A program made the translations under genes and the position numbers. From Buddleja alternifolia (taxonomy: Eukaryota; Streptophyta; Magnoliopsida; Lamiales; Scrophulariaceae), in contig CM033391.1 of NCBI GenBank assembly GCA_019426215.1, positions 16,232,708 through 16,296,707 on the forward strand: a stretch of 64,000 nucleotides of DNA, written 5' to 3'. Below, one piece after another: positions 45,959 through 57,126 of this stretch; within the stretch, counting starts at the first letter, position 1; each line of letters starts with the position of its first letter. The notes under the pieces were generated by a model, which saw only the letters and a list, made by a program, of their open reading frames with translations, did not search any database and was not told the origin of the DNA.

Positions 45959-46761
45959 TTATTTTGATTCGGTTGAAGATCTATCAGAATTACTTTCTAT
46001 TTCTTCCTCATAAACGCTTTCATCTGAGGGGATATTTTTAAATAAACTGGTACCAATTCTCTGTAGAAAACTGCATCCAGTATATCCGTCGTGGCTTCAA
46101 ATTGTTTTATTTCGCCACCTTTTTGCGAACAGTCTGGTGAAATGTGGCCTCGAGCTCCACATGTCCAACAGTTACAATCCTTGAAACTTTCATTTGTCCA
46201 GGTGTGTGCCCGTCTGAAAGTTCGTCTTGTGGGAGTTTTTTCATCGGATTTTCGAGATCCTTGGGAAGACACCCTTGTCGATCTGGATCTCTGGTCAGAT
46301 TTATAAGATCGGGCTTTTGATTTAGACCACCAAGACTTTCGTTTGAAAGAAGAACATTTTTTATAACCCCTGTTATCAGAGTTACTATATTGTTTTCTCT
46401 TCTTTCTTTGCTCAATTGATTCTCCAATAATTGTTGGAAAATCATTGTTATCACAACAAACAGGGGTTTTCTTTATTTTTCCCCATAGCCTTTTCATGTT
46501 CTTTTGAAGGGACGCTTGATAACACCAGTCTTTCAGTTTATCTTTTAAGAAAGACATATGTCTGGCTACTGAATCAAGTTGTTCTTCTGGTACCTTGTAG
46601 GATCGTGTTAACATTTCCCTCCAAGGACTGCAAATTTTTGCAAAGAACATGGGTGCAACAATTTCTGTTTTAACTTTACTTTGAAAGAAGTATTTGCGGA
46701 ACCAATAGATATATTCATCTACTGCACAAATATTTCTTAGTTCAATACCATAAAGAGCTTG
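45959..46761 (-). pseudogene. Pararetrovirus coat protein, C-terminal part
   Basis: Continues the coat frame that begins at 9501. A Lys/Arg/Ser-rich basic domain is followed by a knuckle CWTCGARGHISPDC (C-X2-C-X4-H-X4-C, near 46137-46178), the hallmark of caulimovirid capsids. A one-frame change near 46020 separates it from an acidic tail (EEEIESNSD) that ends at 45959. Cut at 46761 by the LTR of Sirevirus C, in front of which GCTTG (46757-46761) stands. Confidence 0.78.
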
Positions 46762-48280
46762 TGTTAGGAAATTTCATGTTAGATGTTTTGATGATGACAA
46801 GATAGGATTCAATGTTAGACCCCAAAAATACAATGTAAGTTTCTGTTTTTCATAGAATGATGTATAAGCGTTTGAAAGTTGTAATTCATTATAGGCTTGT
46901 AATTTTTATCTTTGTAGAATTTAGACTAAGTCTTAAGCGACTGAATCGCCAGTAGAATTCTAGGTGAGTCTATTAGAGAAGAAGTTGAAGACCAGCGTCT
47001 GAAGTCAACCGGAGATAAAGATTTTCTTCTTAGCGTCTGTCAAACGCTAAAAGATCCCATTTCAAGATTTATGGATCAGCGCTCTAAATCCCTCAAGCGA
47101 CTTATGTCAAATTCACCTGAAATAAATCCTCAAGTCATGAAGGACTTAAATGCAATCATTCAACGGGCATTTATTTCCAACGGGAATTAAATTCAAAATG
47201 CATTAAATGCCTGATAAGAGCATTAAATGTGATAAGCCAATGTGACTTGTGGACAAGCCACCTTTTGACCAGACTGTCAGGAAAATTCAGAATTTCAGCT
47301 GCTCCCGTCCAATCGGCTTCAGCGAATTTTCAGGAATGTCAGAGAAAAGGTATACTCACGCGCCCCGTGAGAGGCACGCTCCTACATGTGTCCAACAGAT
47401 AGATCCCAAGAAATTTCCTATAAATACCTTACCCCAGCAAACCCTATAAACATACAAGCTACATACGAAAAAGAGAAGAGAAACTATTGCCAAAAATCTT
47501 ACGCACATTTTCTGAGAAAAAGCTTAGAAACTCCATAGCCAAATCTTTCTAGCTTTTTATCTACATTCCAACAGTCACAAATATCTCAAACATCTTCCAA
47601 AGAAGAAATTCAAATTCCAACTGAGATATTTCAAGTTGTTTGATCTTTTCAAAAACAAACAAAAACCCTAGTGACAAACCTCAACCTTTCATCTGAGTGA
47701 GAAAAGTTGTTGAACCCTTTCAGGCAGTATTTCTGAGTGAGAGAAGTTTGAAGAAAATGATCTTCATTGGTGCTGAAGTCTGTGTGATCAAGGAGCCCAA
47801 GATCATTTTCACCCTTTTACTATTGTGCAGAAGATTCTGTGTGACTTTTCGAAAATCATTCTAGTAAATTCCTCCAAGTGAGAAAGGAGAAGAAGGACGT
47901 AGCTGGGATTACACCACCCAGTGAACCTTATATATCTTGTGTCATTTATTTTATTTGTCTTATTATTACTTTTTTATTACATCATTTATCTTTGAAAGAG
48001 ACAAGTTAAAGTGCAAAGCGATTAAGTTGACTAAAAGAACGCTAAAACTCATTTCCGCTGTGCTAACCCTGATTAAGCGATCTAAGCGTTGCCCTGCTTT
48101 GGTAAACTGCTAAAATCACTAAGTCTAAGTTAATTTTTCTGAAGCGTCTGACCCAAGCGCTCAGTCATCCAAAGCGTTCAAACCTTTAAAGTGATACGAA
48201 ATTTTTGAAGTCGAAAAAGACTTCAGGGTCTATTCAACCTCCCCCTTCTAGACCCTTTTGTATGCCACTTGGGACCACCA
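46762..48280 (+). repeat. 5' LTR of Sirevirus C
   Basis: 1519 bp, TGTTAGGAAATTTC to GGGACCACCA. Near-identical to LTR A except that A has a 38-base duplication of the TATA region, C has about 8 bases more near 47920, and there are scattered substitutions. Followed by AG and primer site TGGTATCAGAGC (48283-48294). Confidence 0.93.
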
Positions 48281-48393
48281 AGTGGTATCAGAGCGGTTGA
48301 AGTAGAAACCTAAGCGTTTCCGAGCGTAACTGCTTGTTCAGATCCATTTCTTTTTAATCGCTTTTAAAAATCTCTCTTTAAAAACATCTCATT

Positions 48394-50590
48394 ATGGCTT
48401 TTAACAAAATGCCTAAGTTGGTAGAATCAAACTATGATTCTTGGAAACTTAGAGCATTCGCATATTTATGTTCATGCGATAATGAAATGTGTGATGTGAT
48501 TACAGATGGCCCCATTCAGATTATGAAAGTTGTAACTCGAGCCCCTGGAGCGACCGAGGCTACTCCAGATGGTTATGTCGAGAAATCTAAGATAGAATGG
48601 ACGCCAGAGGATAGCAAAAGAGCTAATCTGGATAATGTTGGACGAAGTGCACTTTACTCAGCGCTAGGAGATAACGATGCATTGTTCAACAAGATCAAGC
48701 AATGTAAAACCTCCAAAGAAATATGGGATAAGTTGGCCATTGTGTGCGAAGGTTGAGCACAAATGAAGGAAAACAAGCTCTCCATAGCCATGCAGAGATT
48801 CGAGCATTTCAAAATGCAGCCCAGTGAGACGCTAGAACAATTGGACGCAAGATTCACCTTGCTCATTACCGAGTTAGCGTCATTAGACAAAGAATTGACC
48901 AACAAGGAAATGGTCAATAAGATTTTCAGAAGTCTTCCAAGTAAATACTTGATCAAGACAGTTGCAATGAGAGAATCACAAACTTTGGAGACTCTTTCTC
49001 CAGAACATGTGTTTCAGAGTTACAGGCATTGGAATTCGAGTTAGGTGAAGTCAGCGACACAACAACTTCAGCGACTGAATCAGGAGCTTTAATCGCTACC
49101 ACCAAAAATAAGGGTAAAGCGGTTAGTGAGGTTAAACTAGTGGAATCAAATGAAGAAAAGGAAATGGCCTTATTAGTCAAGAAGTTCAAGAAATTTCTAA
49201 GATATGAAAAGAGAAATTCTATTGGACAAACTTCATTTCAAACTCCTCCCCCAGCACCAGCGCCTCAGTATCAAGCGCCAGTGTACTCCATATCAAGCGC
49301 CTCCATCTCCTACACAGAATCTCTCACCGCCAGTTGAATCAAAGCGATTATCCACTGAACAAAAAATGAAAACTAATTTGTGTTATAATTGTAGGAAACC
49401 AGGGCACTACCAGGTAAATTGCCCTTATCCAAATGTGTCTAAGCCCACAAGGCAAGACTATGTGGATAGAAACCAATTCAGGAGCAACCTTTGCCAACAA
49501 GGTTTGCTAGCGGAATCTGAACCATTTCCCGCACCTGAAGAGGAGTTGGAATCATCAGATGAAAGTAGTGATGATGAGCCTACAAGCGACTCAGCGTTGA
49601 TCTGTCTCATGGCAAGAGAAGATGAAGCGTCTAACAAATCGCTACCAGAGGTAACCAATGAATTATCTCATCCTCTTTCTTATGATGAATTACTTGACAA
49701 AGTTAATGAATATTATAAAGATTGTCAAGAGGCCGCCAAAATATATCAAAATGATCTCGCTATTATCTCATCACTCACAAGAGATAAACCAACGCTCAGA
49801 GCAGAGTTGAAAGTTCAACAACAATTCATTGAGAAGCTACCAATCACTTGAGAGTGAGATTATTCAATTGAAAAGCGATCTTGATATAATAGTCAAGAGA
49901 GAAGCTGATTTGATCGCTAGACTTGCCAAATCAGAGCAGCTCATCTCATCATTATCAAAAGCGTCTAGAAAGTTGGATAATGTGACTGAGGTAACTAGAT
50001 TATATGCTGAAAAGACCGGTTTAGGATACAATAAATTCGGTAAACAATCAAATAAATCTAATGTTACGACAAACAACAAAGAAAAGAGTGTTTTCTTTGT
50101 TGAGAAAAGTTCACAAAGTCAAACGCTAAATGAACCTAGCGACAACGGTACGAGGCCAAATGAGAAAGCCAAAGCTGACTCAGGCAAGGGTAAGGCTAAA
50201 GCAAATAATTCACAAAAAGGGGTTCATCCAAACGCTCAAAAGGCTAAAGGTAAGCCTGAACACTGTGAATCAAGCGCTAAGTGTTCAGCATCAAAAGCGC
50301 AACCCAAGCCAGCGCCAAGGAAATACCAGCGTCAATATCCAAGACAGTCAAGATCATATTATCAATACTATGATAATTATGATTATGACTATGATTACGA
50401 TTATGATTACTATTATAATCGGTGATATTACTATACACCCAAAAAGCACACACAACACAAACTGAAACCCAAGAAGGCCAATCTTCCCGTAATGAAGACA
50501 AGGCAAATATGGGTTCCGAAAGTTTTAATTCAAACCAAAGCTACTAACGTTGAAGGACCCAAAATAACATGGGTACCTAAGAAGAATTAG
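48394..50590 (+). pseudogene. gag: Sirevirus C gag
   Basis: MAFNKMPKLVESNYDSWK start; same layout as gag B. Stop TGA at 48754-48756, frameshifts near 49010, 49300 and 49840. Zinc knuckle CYNCRKPGHYQVNC near 49381-49422. The Tyr/Asp tract is expanded (YDYDYDYDYDYYY, 50370-50420) compared with B. Ends WVPKKN and TAG at 50588-50590. Confidence 0.9.
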
Positions 50591-51617
50591 AACTGCCCTT
50601 TAAATGCAGGTACCTAGAGCCAACACCGATACTTCAGTTTGATACATTGATAGTGGGTCGTCAAGGCACATGACTGGCTCAAAGGATCTCTTGATCAACT
50701 ATCGTACAACCAATGGTCCTCAAGTTATATTCGATGATAACTCCAAAGGTAAAACCAAAGGTATAGGTATCATGCATAGGGGGAACATAATGATCAGTGA
50801 TGTATATTATGTTGAGGGTCTTAAGCATAATTTGTTGAGCATTAGTCAGTTCTGTGATAAAGGCTTTGATGTTAATTTTTCAAGCGACTTCTGCTATGTC
50901 AACGACGCTAAGACTAAGTCTACTAAATTAAGAGGAAAAAGAACAAATAATGTGTATTTAGTGGATTGGGATTCTACATTTGATAACAACTCCACATGCT
51001 TTATTGCTAAAAATCAAAATGAATTGGGTTGGTTATGACATAGAAAAATGAATCACCTCAACTTTAAGGCAATCTCTCAGTTAATATCGTTAAATCTTGT
51101 AGAGGGATTATCTAAGGGTTCCTTTCAAAGGAATCGCTTATGTGATGCATGTCAAATGGGTAAACAAGTTAAATCATCTTTTAAGAAGAAACCATGTCTA
51201 TCTACTTCTAGAGTTCTTGAACTATTGCATCTAGATTTGTTTGGTCCTATTCAAATCATGAGTGTTAGTGGTAAAAAGTACTCGTTAGTAATAGTCGATG
51301 ATTTCTCTCGCTATACATGGGTAGAATTTTTAGCGACCAAAGATGAAACTAGTGTCAAGCTCACAGCGCTAATCCGTCAATTGCAAAATTCAAAAGATCT
51401 AAAAGTGACGAGAATTAGAAGAGATAGAGGAACTAAATTTACTAACCAAATTGTTGAGAAGTTTTGTACAGATTTTGGAATACTTCATGAGTATTCTGCC
51501 CGTAGAACACCTTAACAAAATGGAGTTGCTGAGCGATGGAACAGAACGCTTAAAGAAGCCGCTAGGACAATGCTTGCAGAGTCTAAGTTGCCTCAAAGGT
51601 TTTGGGCCGAAGCCATC
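50591..51617 (+). pseudogene. pol: Sirevirus C pol, truncated in integrase
   Basis: Protease DSGSSRHMTGS (Asp codon at 50649-50651), GAG-pre-integrase, integrase core (LLHLDLFGPI, RIRRDRGTKF, QNGVAERWNRT). Stops near 50640, at 51036-51038 and at 51513-51515. The frame is cut at FWAEAI by the LTR of gypsy J. RT and RNase H of C are not found after J; the piece at window position 1 begins about 370 bases further on in the gene. Confidence 0.9.
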
Positions 51618-52947
51618 TGTTAACCGTCCGTAACAACACGGAATCGAACAAATAATATAGAGAAAGTAAGATCGTCTCCACAGGGAAGGTTATCAAGTAC
51701 CAAACAAAGTTTATCTTATTATTTAGACTATCGATTATCAAAGATTTGAGATTTTAATTAATTAAAAGCAGAAATTTATAAAAACAGAATTAATTATAAA
51801 TAATTAACACAAATATAATTAAAACGAACAATCAATTAACGAAAGGCCTAGGGATTAAGATTTCATCAAGATATTTCTATGGATTATTGATTTTCAATGG
51901 ATTATCATTCTAGTTTAAATTAAATACCCAATTTCCTTAAATACATGAATACTCTCCCGAGATCTTCATGAGTACCCACCTAAATTAATTAACGTCACTC
52001 CCATGATCAAAAACTAATTTAGATGAATCCATTAAGTTCTATGAATATTGTTTAACTAGTCTCATGCAAAATTACCAATATCCCTATTAAGCAATTTACA
52101 CATGTCTATTAAATCTGAACCGATAAACTAATTCACCTCCCGGTACTTCTTAATTCATCTTAAATCATGCAATTGGTGATCAAGCAATTACAAGCATTAA
52201 ACTCTCATTAATAGATAAACCAAACAAGAAATCACATCCATAAATCATCAATAATCCAAATCAATACACAAGACTACATCTTAAACCCTAGAAAATAATT
52301 TAGCTATGCATAATTGAAGAAAAACAAGAAATAAATTGCATAAACATAAAGTTACTCATGTTCAACAATGGAGGATTGGAAGAATACAACTTGAGAAGAT
52401 GAAGCTTTTCTCCAAGAACTCCTCTCCCAAAAACTCTCTAAGATCTATTTTCTCTCTCTAAAAGTCTTCAAGATCTACTCTCCAAGATCTACTTTTTTCA
52501 AGAATGAATTATTCTCCCACCTCACTCTAGCCTATAAAATGTTTTTGCCACTTTCTTTTTACTAAAAAGGAGTCTTAGATACATAAATTATGCCCATCCA
52601 AGTCATAAAATCGGCCCACAAAAATATAAAAATCCGCAGCTGCATAGTTGTGCAGTTGCCTGTGCAGAAATTTTTCTCTTCATTTTTCTTCAACGAAACA
52701 TTCTCGTTTGGCTTTTCTAATGCATTTCTCCACTTCCTCTTGGTTAGCTTTCGTTATTCACGTAAAAATACTCCTTTAACTCATCAAAACAATCATCGCT
52801 TTTATGCCTACAAAAGCATTGAAACGACTTAGAAATCAAAATACGTAAATTAGACTAAAACTAAAGAAAAAGACTAACAACAAGGCATAAAATAAAGATA
52901 AATGTGAGGAAATCATAATGAAAATATGTAAAATATGAAACCTAACA
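51618..52947 (-). repeat. 3' LTR of gypsy J
   Basis: 1330 bp; on the minus strand TGTTAGGTTTCAT to GACGGTTAACA. Just before it on that strand stand GAGGACGAGTAAAGG and GTGTGGGGTATT, the phrase and polypurine tract also seen before the 3' LTR of F. Ends contain the CCTGTGGAGACGATCTTAC stretch usual near the 3' end of such LTRs. Confidence 0.88.
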
Positions 52948-54269
52948 AATACCCCACACTTAACCTTTACTCGTCCTCGAGTAAATCCAAACAAAACAAA
53001 AACAAAAATAAAGATAACACCATTTTCGTAGGGCACACGATTGCACTTAGCACGTGCAACAAGCCGTTAAACCCCTAGGTTACCCCTAGTGGACGAGTTT
53101 TGTCTCGTGAGGGTTTGTAGAGAATATACCCACAAAATTCATGACCTTCGTCAATCTGCCTCGTCGTTCATCAAATCAGCAACTAGTCACAACATTTATG
53201 ACTCCCCACAATCATCACACATAAACCAATAAACACATAGAATCATTATTTTTCCACATATGAACATCTTTACTCTCAAGTCATCACACTAATCCCAAAC
53301 AAGTTCAATTTCATATACATCCATTCGTGCTTGATTTATGAATTATAGCAAGGGAACATCTCAGTTATTTCAAGCAAAAACACAACATTTATCATATTGC
53401 ATCTTCATTCACTTTCCTTCATTCAAAATTTATCAACTCGTGCAATGTCTCGCTAATCAAGCTTTCTATGTCACCCTTGTAATGAGTTTTGGGCCAATGA
53501 CTCTCAAACCAGTCGGTTTTAAGGCACTAGGTGTCAAGACACCCCAACGGACTTAATCACTCAAGTGACAAAGGCTAGAAACGAAACTGGGTGATTTTAG
53601 CTTTCATAAACCACCGAATCAACTTTCTTTCCTTATTTTCTTCATCGATTTTTTTTTTCTATTTTCTCGACTTTCCTCCAATATCACCATGTATCAAAAA
53701 AATATGTAATTGCTTTTATCTCCCCGATCAATCCCCTTTACTAGAACTCGTGTGTAGTGTGTAAAGATGCATAAAAATTTTACAAATTTCAGACTCAGTG
53801 ATCAAATTTAATAAAAAGAGTATCCATGTACAGAAATCAAATTCATATGTTTATCTAGTCAAGAGCTCAAATATGGGAACACAAATATTATGAACAAGTC
53901 AACCAATTTTCAGCAACAACTCAGCAAAAATTGACGTATGCCCAATTCTTTCACCACTTAACCACATTACCCCACACTTGAGCAATTCAATACACGCAAT
54001 ACTCAACAAAAAAAAACATGTAATATGTCCGATCCTTTCACCAATTTAACAACAAACACCCCACACTTGAGCAATTCAATAAACTCTAATCACAATTTGC
54101 AAACAATCCACCCCACACTTAAAGCAACACATTGTCCTCAATGTATTTTATCGCAACCGATATGCAAGAACATAAACAAAATGTAATTGAAATAACAGTG
54201 AAAGAAATACTTCCCTATGCATGTGCGTGATGTCCCGGGAGTCGGTAGGGTGATGGTCTCTCGCGGTAG
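52948..54269 (-). other. Gypsy J 3' noncoding region
   Basis: No coding region. On the minus strand it contains GAGGACAATGTGTTGC followed by TAAGTGTGGGGTGG (near 54107), further copies of CTCAAGTGTGGGGT (near 54060 and 53970), and the final one before the LTR. These repeat the GAGGACAATGT...TGGGG plan of element F. Confidence 0.7.
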
Positions 54270-54640
54270 TATTGTAATTGAGAGAACACTATTTGCCTTG
54301 GAAGAAAAATCGCACCCAAAAGAAGTGTGGCAGCAGTGATGTGGGAAGTCGGACGACGGAGGTGGAACTAAGTTGTGGATGTGAGATGACGGCGACGAAG
54401 GCGTTCATGAGTCGCGGTCGAACTGCGGTGCAAGTGCGGCAATCGGTGGAGTTGAGTGGAGGTTGTGCGGCGAGTGGCGGCGTGGATCTGTGATTTGCTC
54501 CGGCTGTTGGAGGGGGTGAAACGGTGAAGACGACGAGTGGTGCGGCTTGCGGCGGCTGACCGTGTGTTGAAGAAGACGGAAGTGAGACGGCGCCGGTGAA
54601 GAGAAACGGCGGCATGGTGGTTGGCTGAAATGTGAGGGGA
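54270..54640. other. GC-rich insert of unknown origin in gypsy J
   Basis: Markedly GC-richer than all surrounding sequence, with many CGG/GGCGG triplets. On the minus strand several overlapping frames stay open and read as Ser/Pro/Thr/Arg/His-rich (for example SPPPTAGANHRSTPP). No start, domain or splice site decides for a gene. It may be a captured host fragment or GC-rich UTR. Confidence 0.4.
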
Positions 54641-54689
54641 TGGAATGATTTTTGGGATTTTGACCCCACTTTTCAATTTTTTTGTATTT

Positions 54690-54900
54690 TTTTTTCCAAA
54701 AAAAAAAAAAAAAAAATTTTTTTTGAGGGTGCAAAAGTGCGAAAATTTTGCACAATTGTGCACGAAAATTGCACAGTTGTGCATGGCGAGTTTGATCTTG
54801 TGCGAAAATTTTGCACAACTGTGCACCTAACATTTTTCTAAGTGCGAAAATTGTGCACAGTGGTGCGAAAATTGGCACAATTGTGCACCTGATTTACATT
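54690..54900. repeat. Homopolymer and TGCACAATTGTGCAC repeats
   Basis: A run of about 19 A then 8 T (54697-54724) is followed by six imperfect copies of a unit built on TGCACAATTGTGCA and GCGAAAATTTTGCAC (54737-54890). The core is its own reverse complement. On the minus strand the copies form the last residues of the gag-protease frame (VHNCANFRTTVHNFRT). Confidence 0.75.
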
Positions 54901-57126
54901 GTATAATGCCCCATGCACCTCGTTTTTCATGTTATTGACCTTAGGTCTAGAAGATATTTCGCGATACGACTTTAATGGATCTCTTTTACCTTGAGCAATT
55001 TCTTCTTTGATGGCCTCTTCAATCACATCCACTGAATAACATTTTTCTTCAAAAGGCGGAGATTTCATCACTTTATTTAAGTCGAACTCCACCTTCTCCT
55101 CTCCAATGTTCAACGCTAGCTTGCCAGCACGCACATCAATGACGGTTCCCGCAGTTGCGAGAAACGGTCTTCCAAGGATGATTGGTGTTTTCAAATTTTC
55201 ATCCATCTCAAGCACCACGAAGTCACATGGGATGTAGAACTTGTCCACTTTCACGAAAACGTCTTCTAATATTCCCATAGGGCGTTTTATGCTTCCATCC
55301 GCCAATTGAAGTGACATCTTTGTGTTTTTAAGCTTTTGAAAACCTAATTTCCTGCAAATTGAATAAGGCATTAGACTAACACTAGCTCCTAAATCACAAA
55401 GTGCTTTATCAAAGTGGAATTTTTCAATAGTGCAAGGAATTGAAAAACTCCCTGGATCCTTTAGCTTTGGAGGAATGTTTCGTTGGATTATGGCACTGCA
55501 TTCTTCATTCAAGGAGATTGTTTCCACGTCTTCTAATTTCTTTCTATTGCTCAACAGCTCTTTGAGAAACTTCTCACAAACAGGCATCTGAGCCCGAGCA
55601 TCTGTATACGGAATGTTGCGGTTCAACAGTCTAAGTGTTTGAAGAAATTTCTCTTGCTGCTTGTCCAACCTCTTGTGTTGCAACCTTTGGGGAAATGGAA
55701 TTGGAGGAACATATGGTTTCACATATGGTTTCGGGATAACCTTTTCTGGCGCAACCTTGTCAGAAGATTCAAAGATTGAATTATCTTTCGTCACAAATGC
55801 ATCTCTGTGTATAGCATGTGGTTCGAATTCTTCAATTATATTTTCGTTTATCAGAGTCACTGCATTACACTGTCCTCTCGGATTCTTCTCTGTTTGGCTA
55901 GGCAGTGTACCTTTTGACCTTGAATTCATAGAACTTGCCAATTGTCCAACTTGTAATTCCAGATTCTTCGTTGCTCCCACTACCAGATCAATTTTTGCTT
56001 CCAGATTCTCAAACCGTTTTTCTGTTCCATTAGCGAGCTTTTCAATGGCTAATTCCCAAGCTTGTGGTTCTCGAGGTGGTGGTCCTTGCTGACTTGGTTG
56101 TTGAAAATTCTGAGGACCATGTTGTTGGAACCCTGGAGGAAATTGTTGTCTAGGAGGATTTGCTTGAGCTCCTTGGTTCCATTGGCCTCCCCAAGAAAAG
56201 TTCGGGTGATTTCGCAAACCCGAATTGTAGGTGTTCGAAAATGGATTTCCTTGCTGTTTATTCTGATTGGATAGGTAATTAGCTTGCTCAATGAGTGGGC
56301 AATCAGTAGCCATGTGAGGTGCTCCACAAATATCACAAGCTAAAGTAGGTTGAGATACTGCACTAACATTTCCCTTGAGTCCCTCCATGTGCTTGACAAG
56401 TGCTTCAATGTTAGCATTGAGCAATGTAATGCTATCTACATTGTGGATGCCTGGTGTTTTCTTTGTAGCCCGACTATCACTTGCCCACTGATAACTGTTG
56501 GATGACATTTCGTCCATAAGAGCCAATGCATCATCCGGATTCTTTGCCATAAAACTCCCTCCTGCAGCTGCATCGATATTCATTCGGATACTATGTGACA
56601 AACCATTGTAGAAAGTCTGCACAAGCATCCAACTAGGAATACCGTGATGTGGGCATTTTCTGAGTAATTCTTTGTACCTTTCCCATGCTTGGTAGAGGGT
56701 TTCACTATCAATTTGCATGAATCCTGTGATTGCATTCCTTAACTGGGCAGTCTTGGCTGGGGGAAAATACTTCGTCAGAAACGCAGTCGACAAATCAGCC
56801 CAAGTGGTGAACTTATTTGCTGGCTGGTTTTTCAGCCACTCCTTAGCTCTTTTAGACAGGGAGAATGGGAAGAGTCGCAGTCTTATGGCATCTTCAGTAA
56901 CGCCATTCATCTTGAAAGTACTGCAGATTTCCAAAAAATTCCCCAGATGGGAATGAGGATCCTCCCTCTCAATATCTCCCTCAAATGCAGTGTGTTGGAG
57001 CATTTGAATAATAGCCGGCTTCAACTCAAAGGTATTGGCCTGAACACTTGGTACCGCTATGCTGGAGGTTAAATTCTGATATGTTGGTGTAGCATAATCT
57101 CGGAGAGTTCTCTGCTCCTCAGCCAT
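54838..57126 (-). CDS. gag: Gypsy J gag-protease, intact frame
   Basis: 762 codons from MAEEQRTLRDYATPTYQ with no stop. Capsid region of the Athila/Retrotrans_gag type (LEICSTFKMNGVTEDAIRL, FPFSLSKRAKEWLKNQPA, WERYKELLRKCPHHGIP), knuckle CDICGAPHMATDC (near 56300-56341), a Gln/Pro-rich linker, then an aspartic-protease domain LCDLGASVSLMPYS near 55381-55400 and ILGRPFLATAGT. The active-site triplet is Asp-Leu-Gly, not Asp-Ser/Thr-Gly as in F, so the protease may be dead. The C-terminus runs into the TGCACAATTGTGCA repeats. Product: virus-like particle protein of a non-autonomous element. The only long unbroken frame in the window. Confidence 0.88.
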   Translation of the reverse strand: MAEEQRTLRDYATPTYQNLTSSIAVPSVQANTFELKPAIIQMLQHTAFEGDIEREDPHSHLGNFLEICSTFKMNGVTEDAIRLRLFPFSLSKRAKEWLKNQPANKFTTWADLSTAFLTKYFPPAKTAQLRNAITGFMQIDSETLYQAWERYKELLRKCPHHGIPSWMLVQTFYNGLSHSIRMNIDAAAGGSFMAKNPDDALALMDEMSSNSYQWASDSRATKKTPGIHNVDSITLLNANIEALVKHMEGLKGNVSAVSQPTLACDICGAPHMATDCPLIEQANYLSNQNKQQGNPFSNTYNSGLRNHPNFSWGGQWNQGAQANPPRQQFPPGFQQHGPQNFQQPSQQGPPPREPQAWELAIEKLANGTEKRFENLEAKIDLVVGATKNLELQVGQLASSMNSRSKGTLPSQTEKNPRGQCNAVTLINENIIEEFEPHAIHRDAFVTKDNSIFESSDKVAPEKVIPKPYVKPYVPPIPFPQRLQHKRLDKQQEKFLQTLRLLNRNIPYTDARAQMPVCEKFLKELLSNRKKLEDVETISLNEECSAIIQRNIPPKLKDPGSFSIPCTIEKFHFDKALCDLGASVSLMPYSICRKLGFQKLKNTKMSLQLADGSIKRPMGILEDVFVKVDKFYIPCDFVVLEMDENLKTPIILGRPFLATAGTVIDVRAGKLALNIGEEKVEFDLNKVMKSPPFEEKCYSVDVIEEAIKEEIAQGKRDPLKSYREISSRPKVNNMKNEVHGALYNVNQVHNCANFRTTVHNFRT

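Noticed and set aside
1..46761. Sirevirus A and Sirevirus C as two independent insertions into two virus copies
   Set aside because: They share a 5-bp flank at the same viral base with near-identical LTRs and a continuous coat frame; independent hits at the same base are very unlikely.
54270..54640. Host protein-coding gene in the GC-rich stretch
   Set aside because: Several frames are open because stops are rare in GC-rich DNA; no domain, start context or splice sites single one out.
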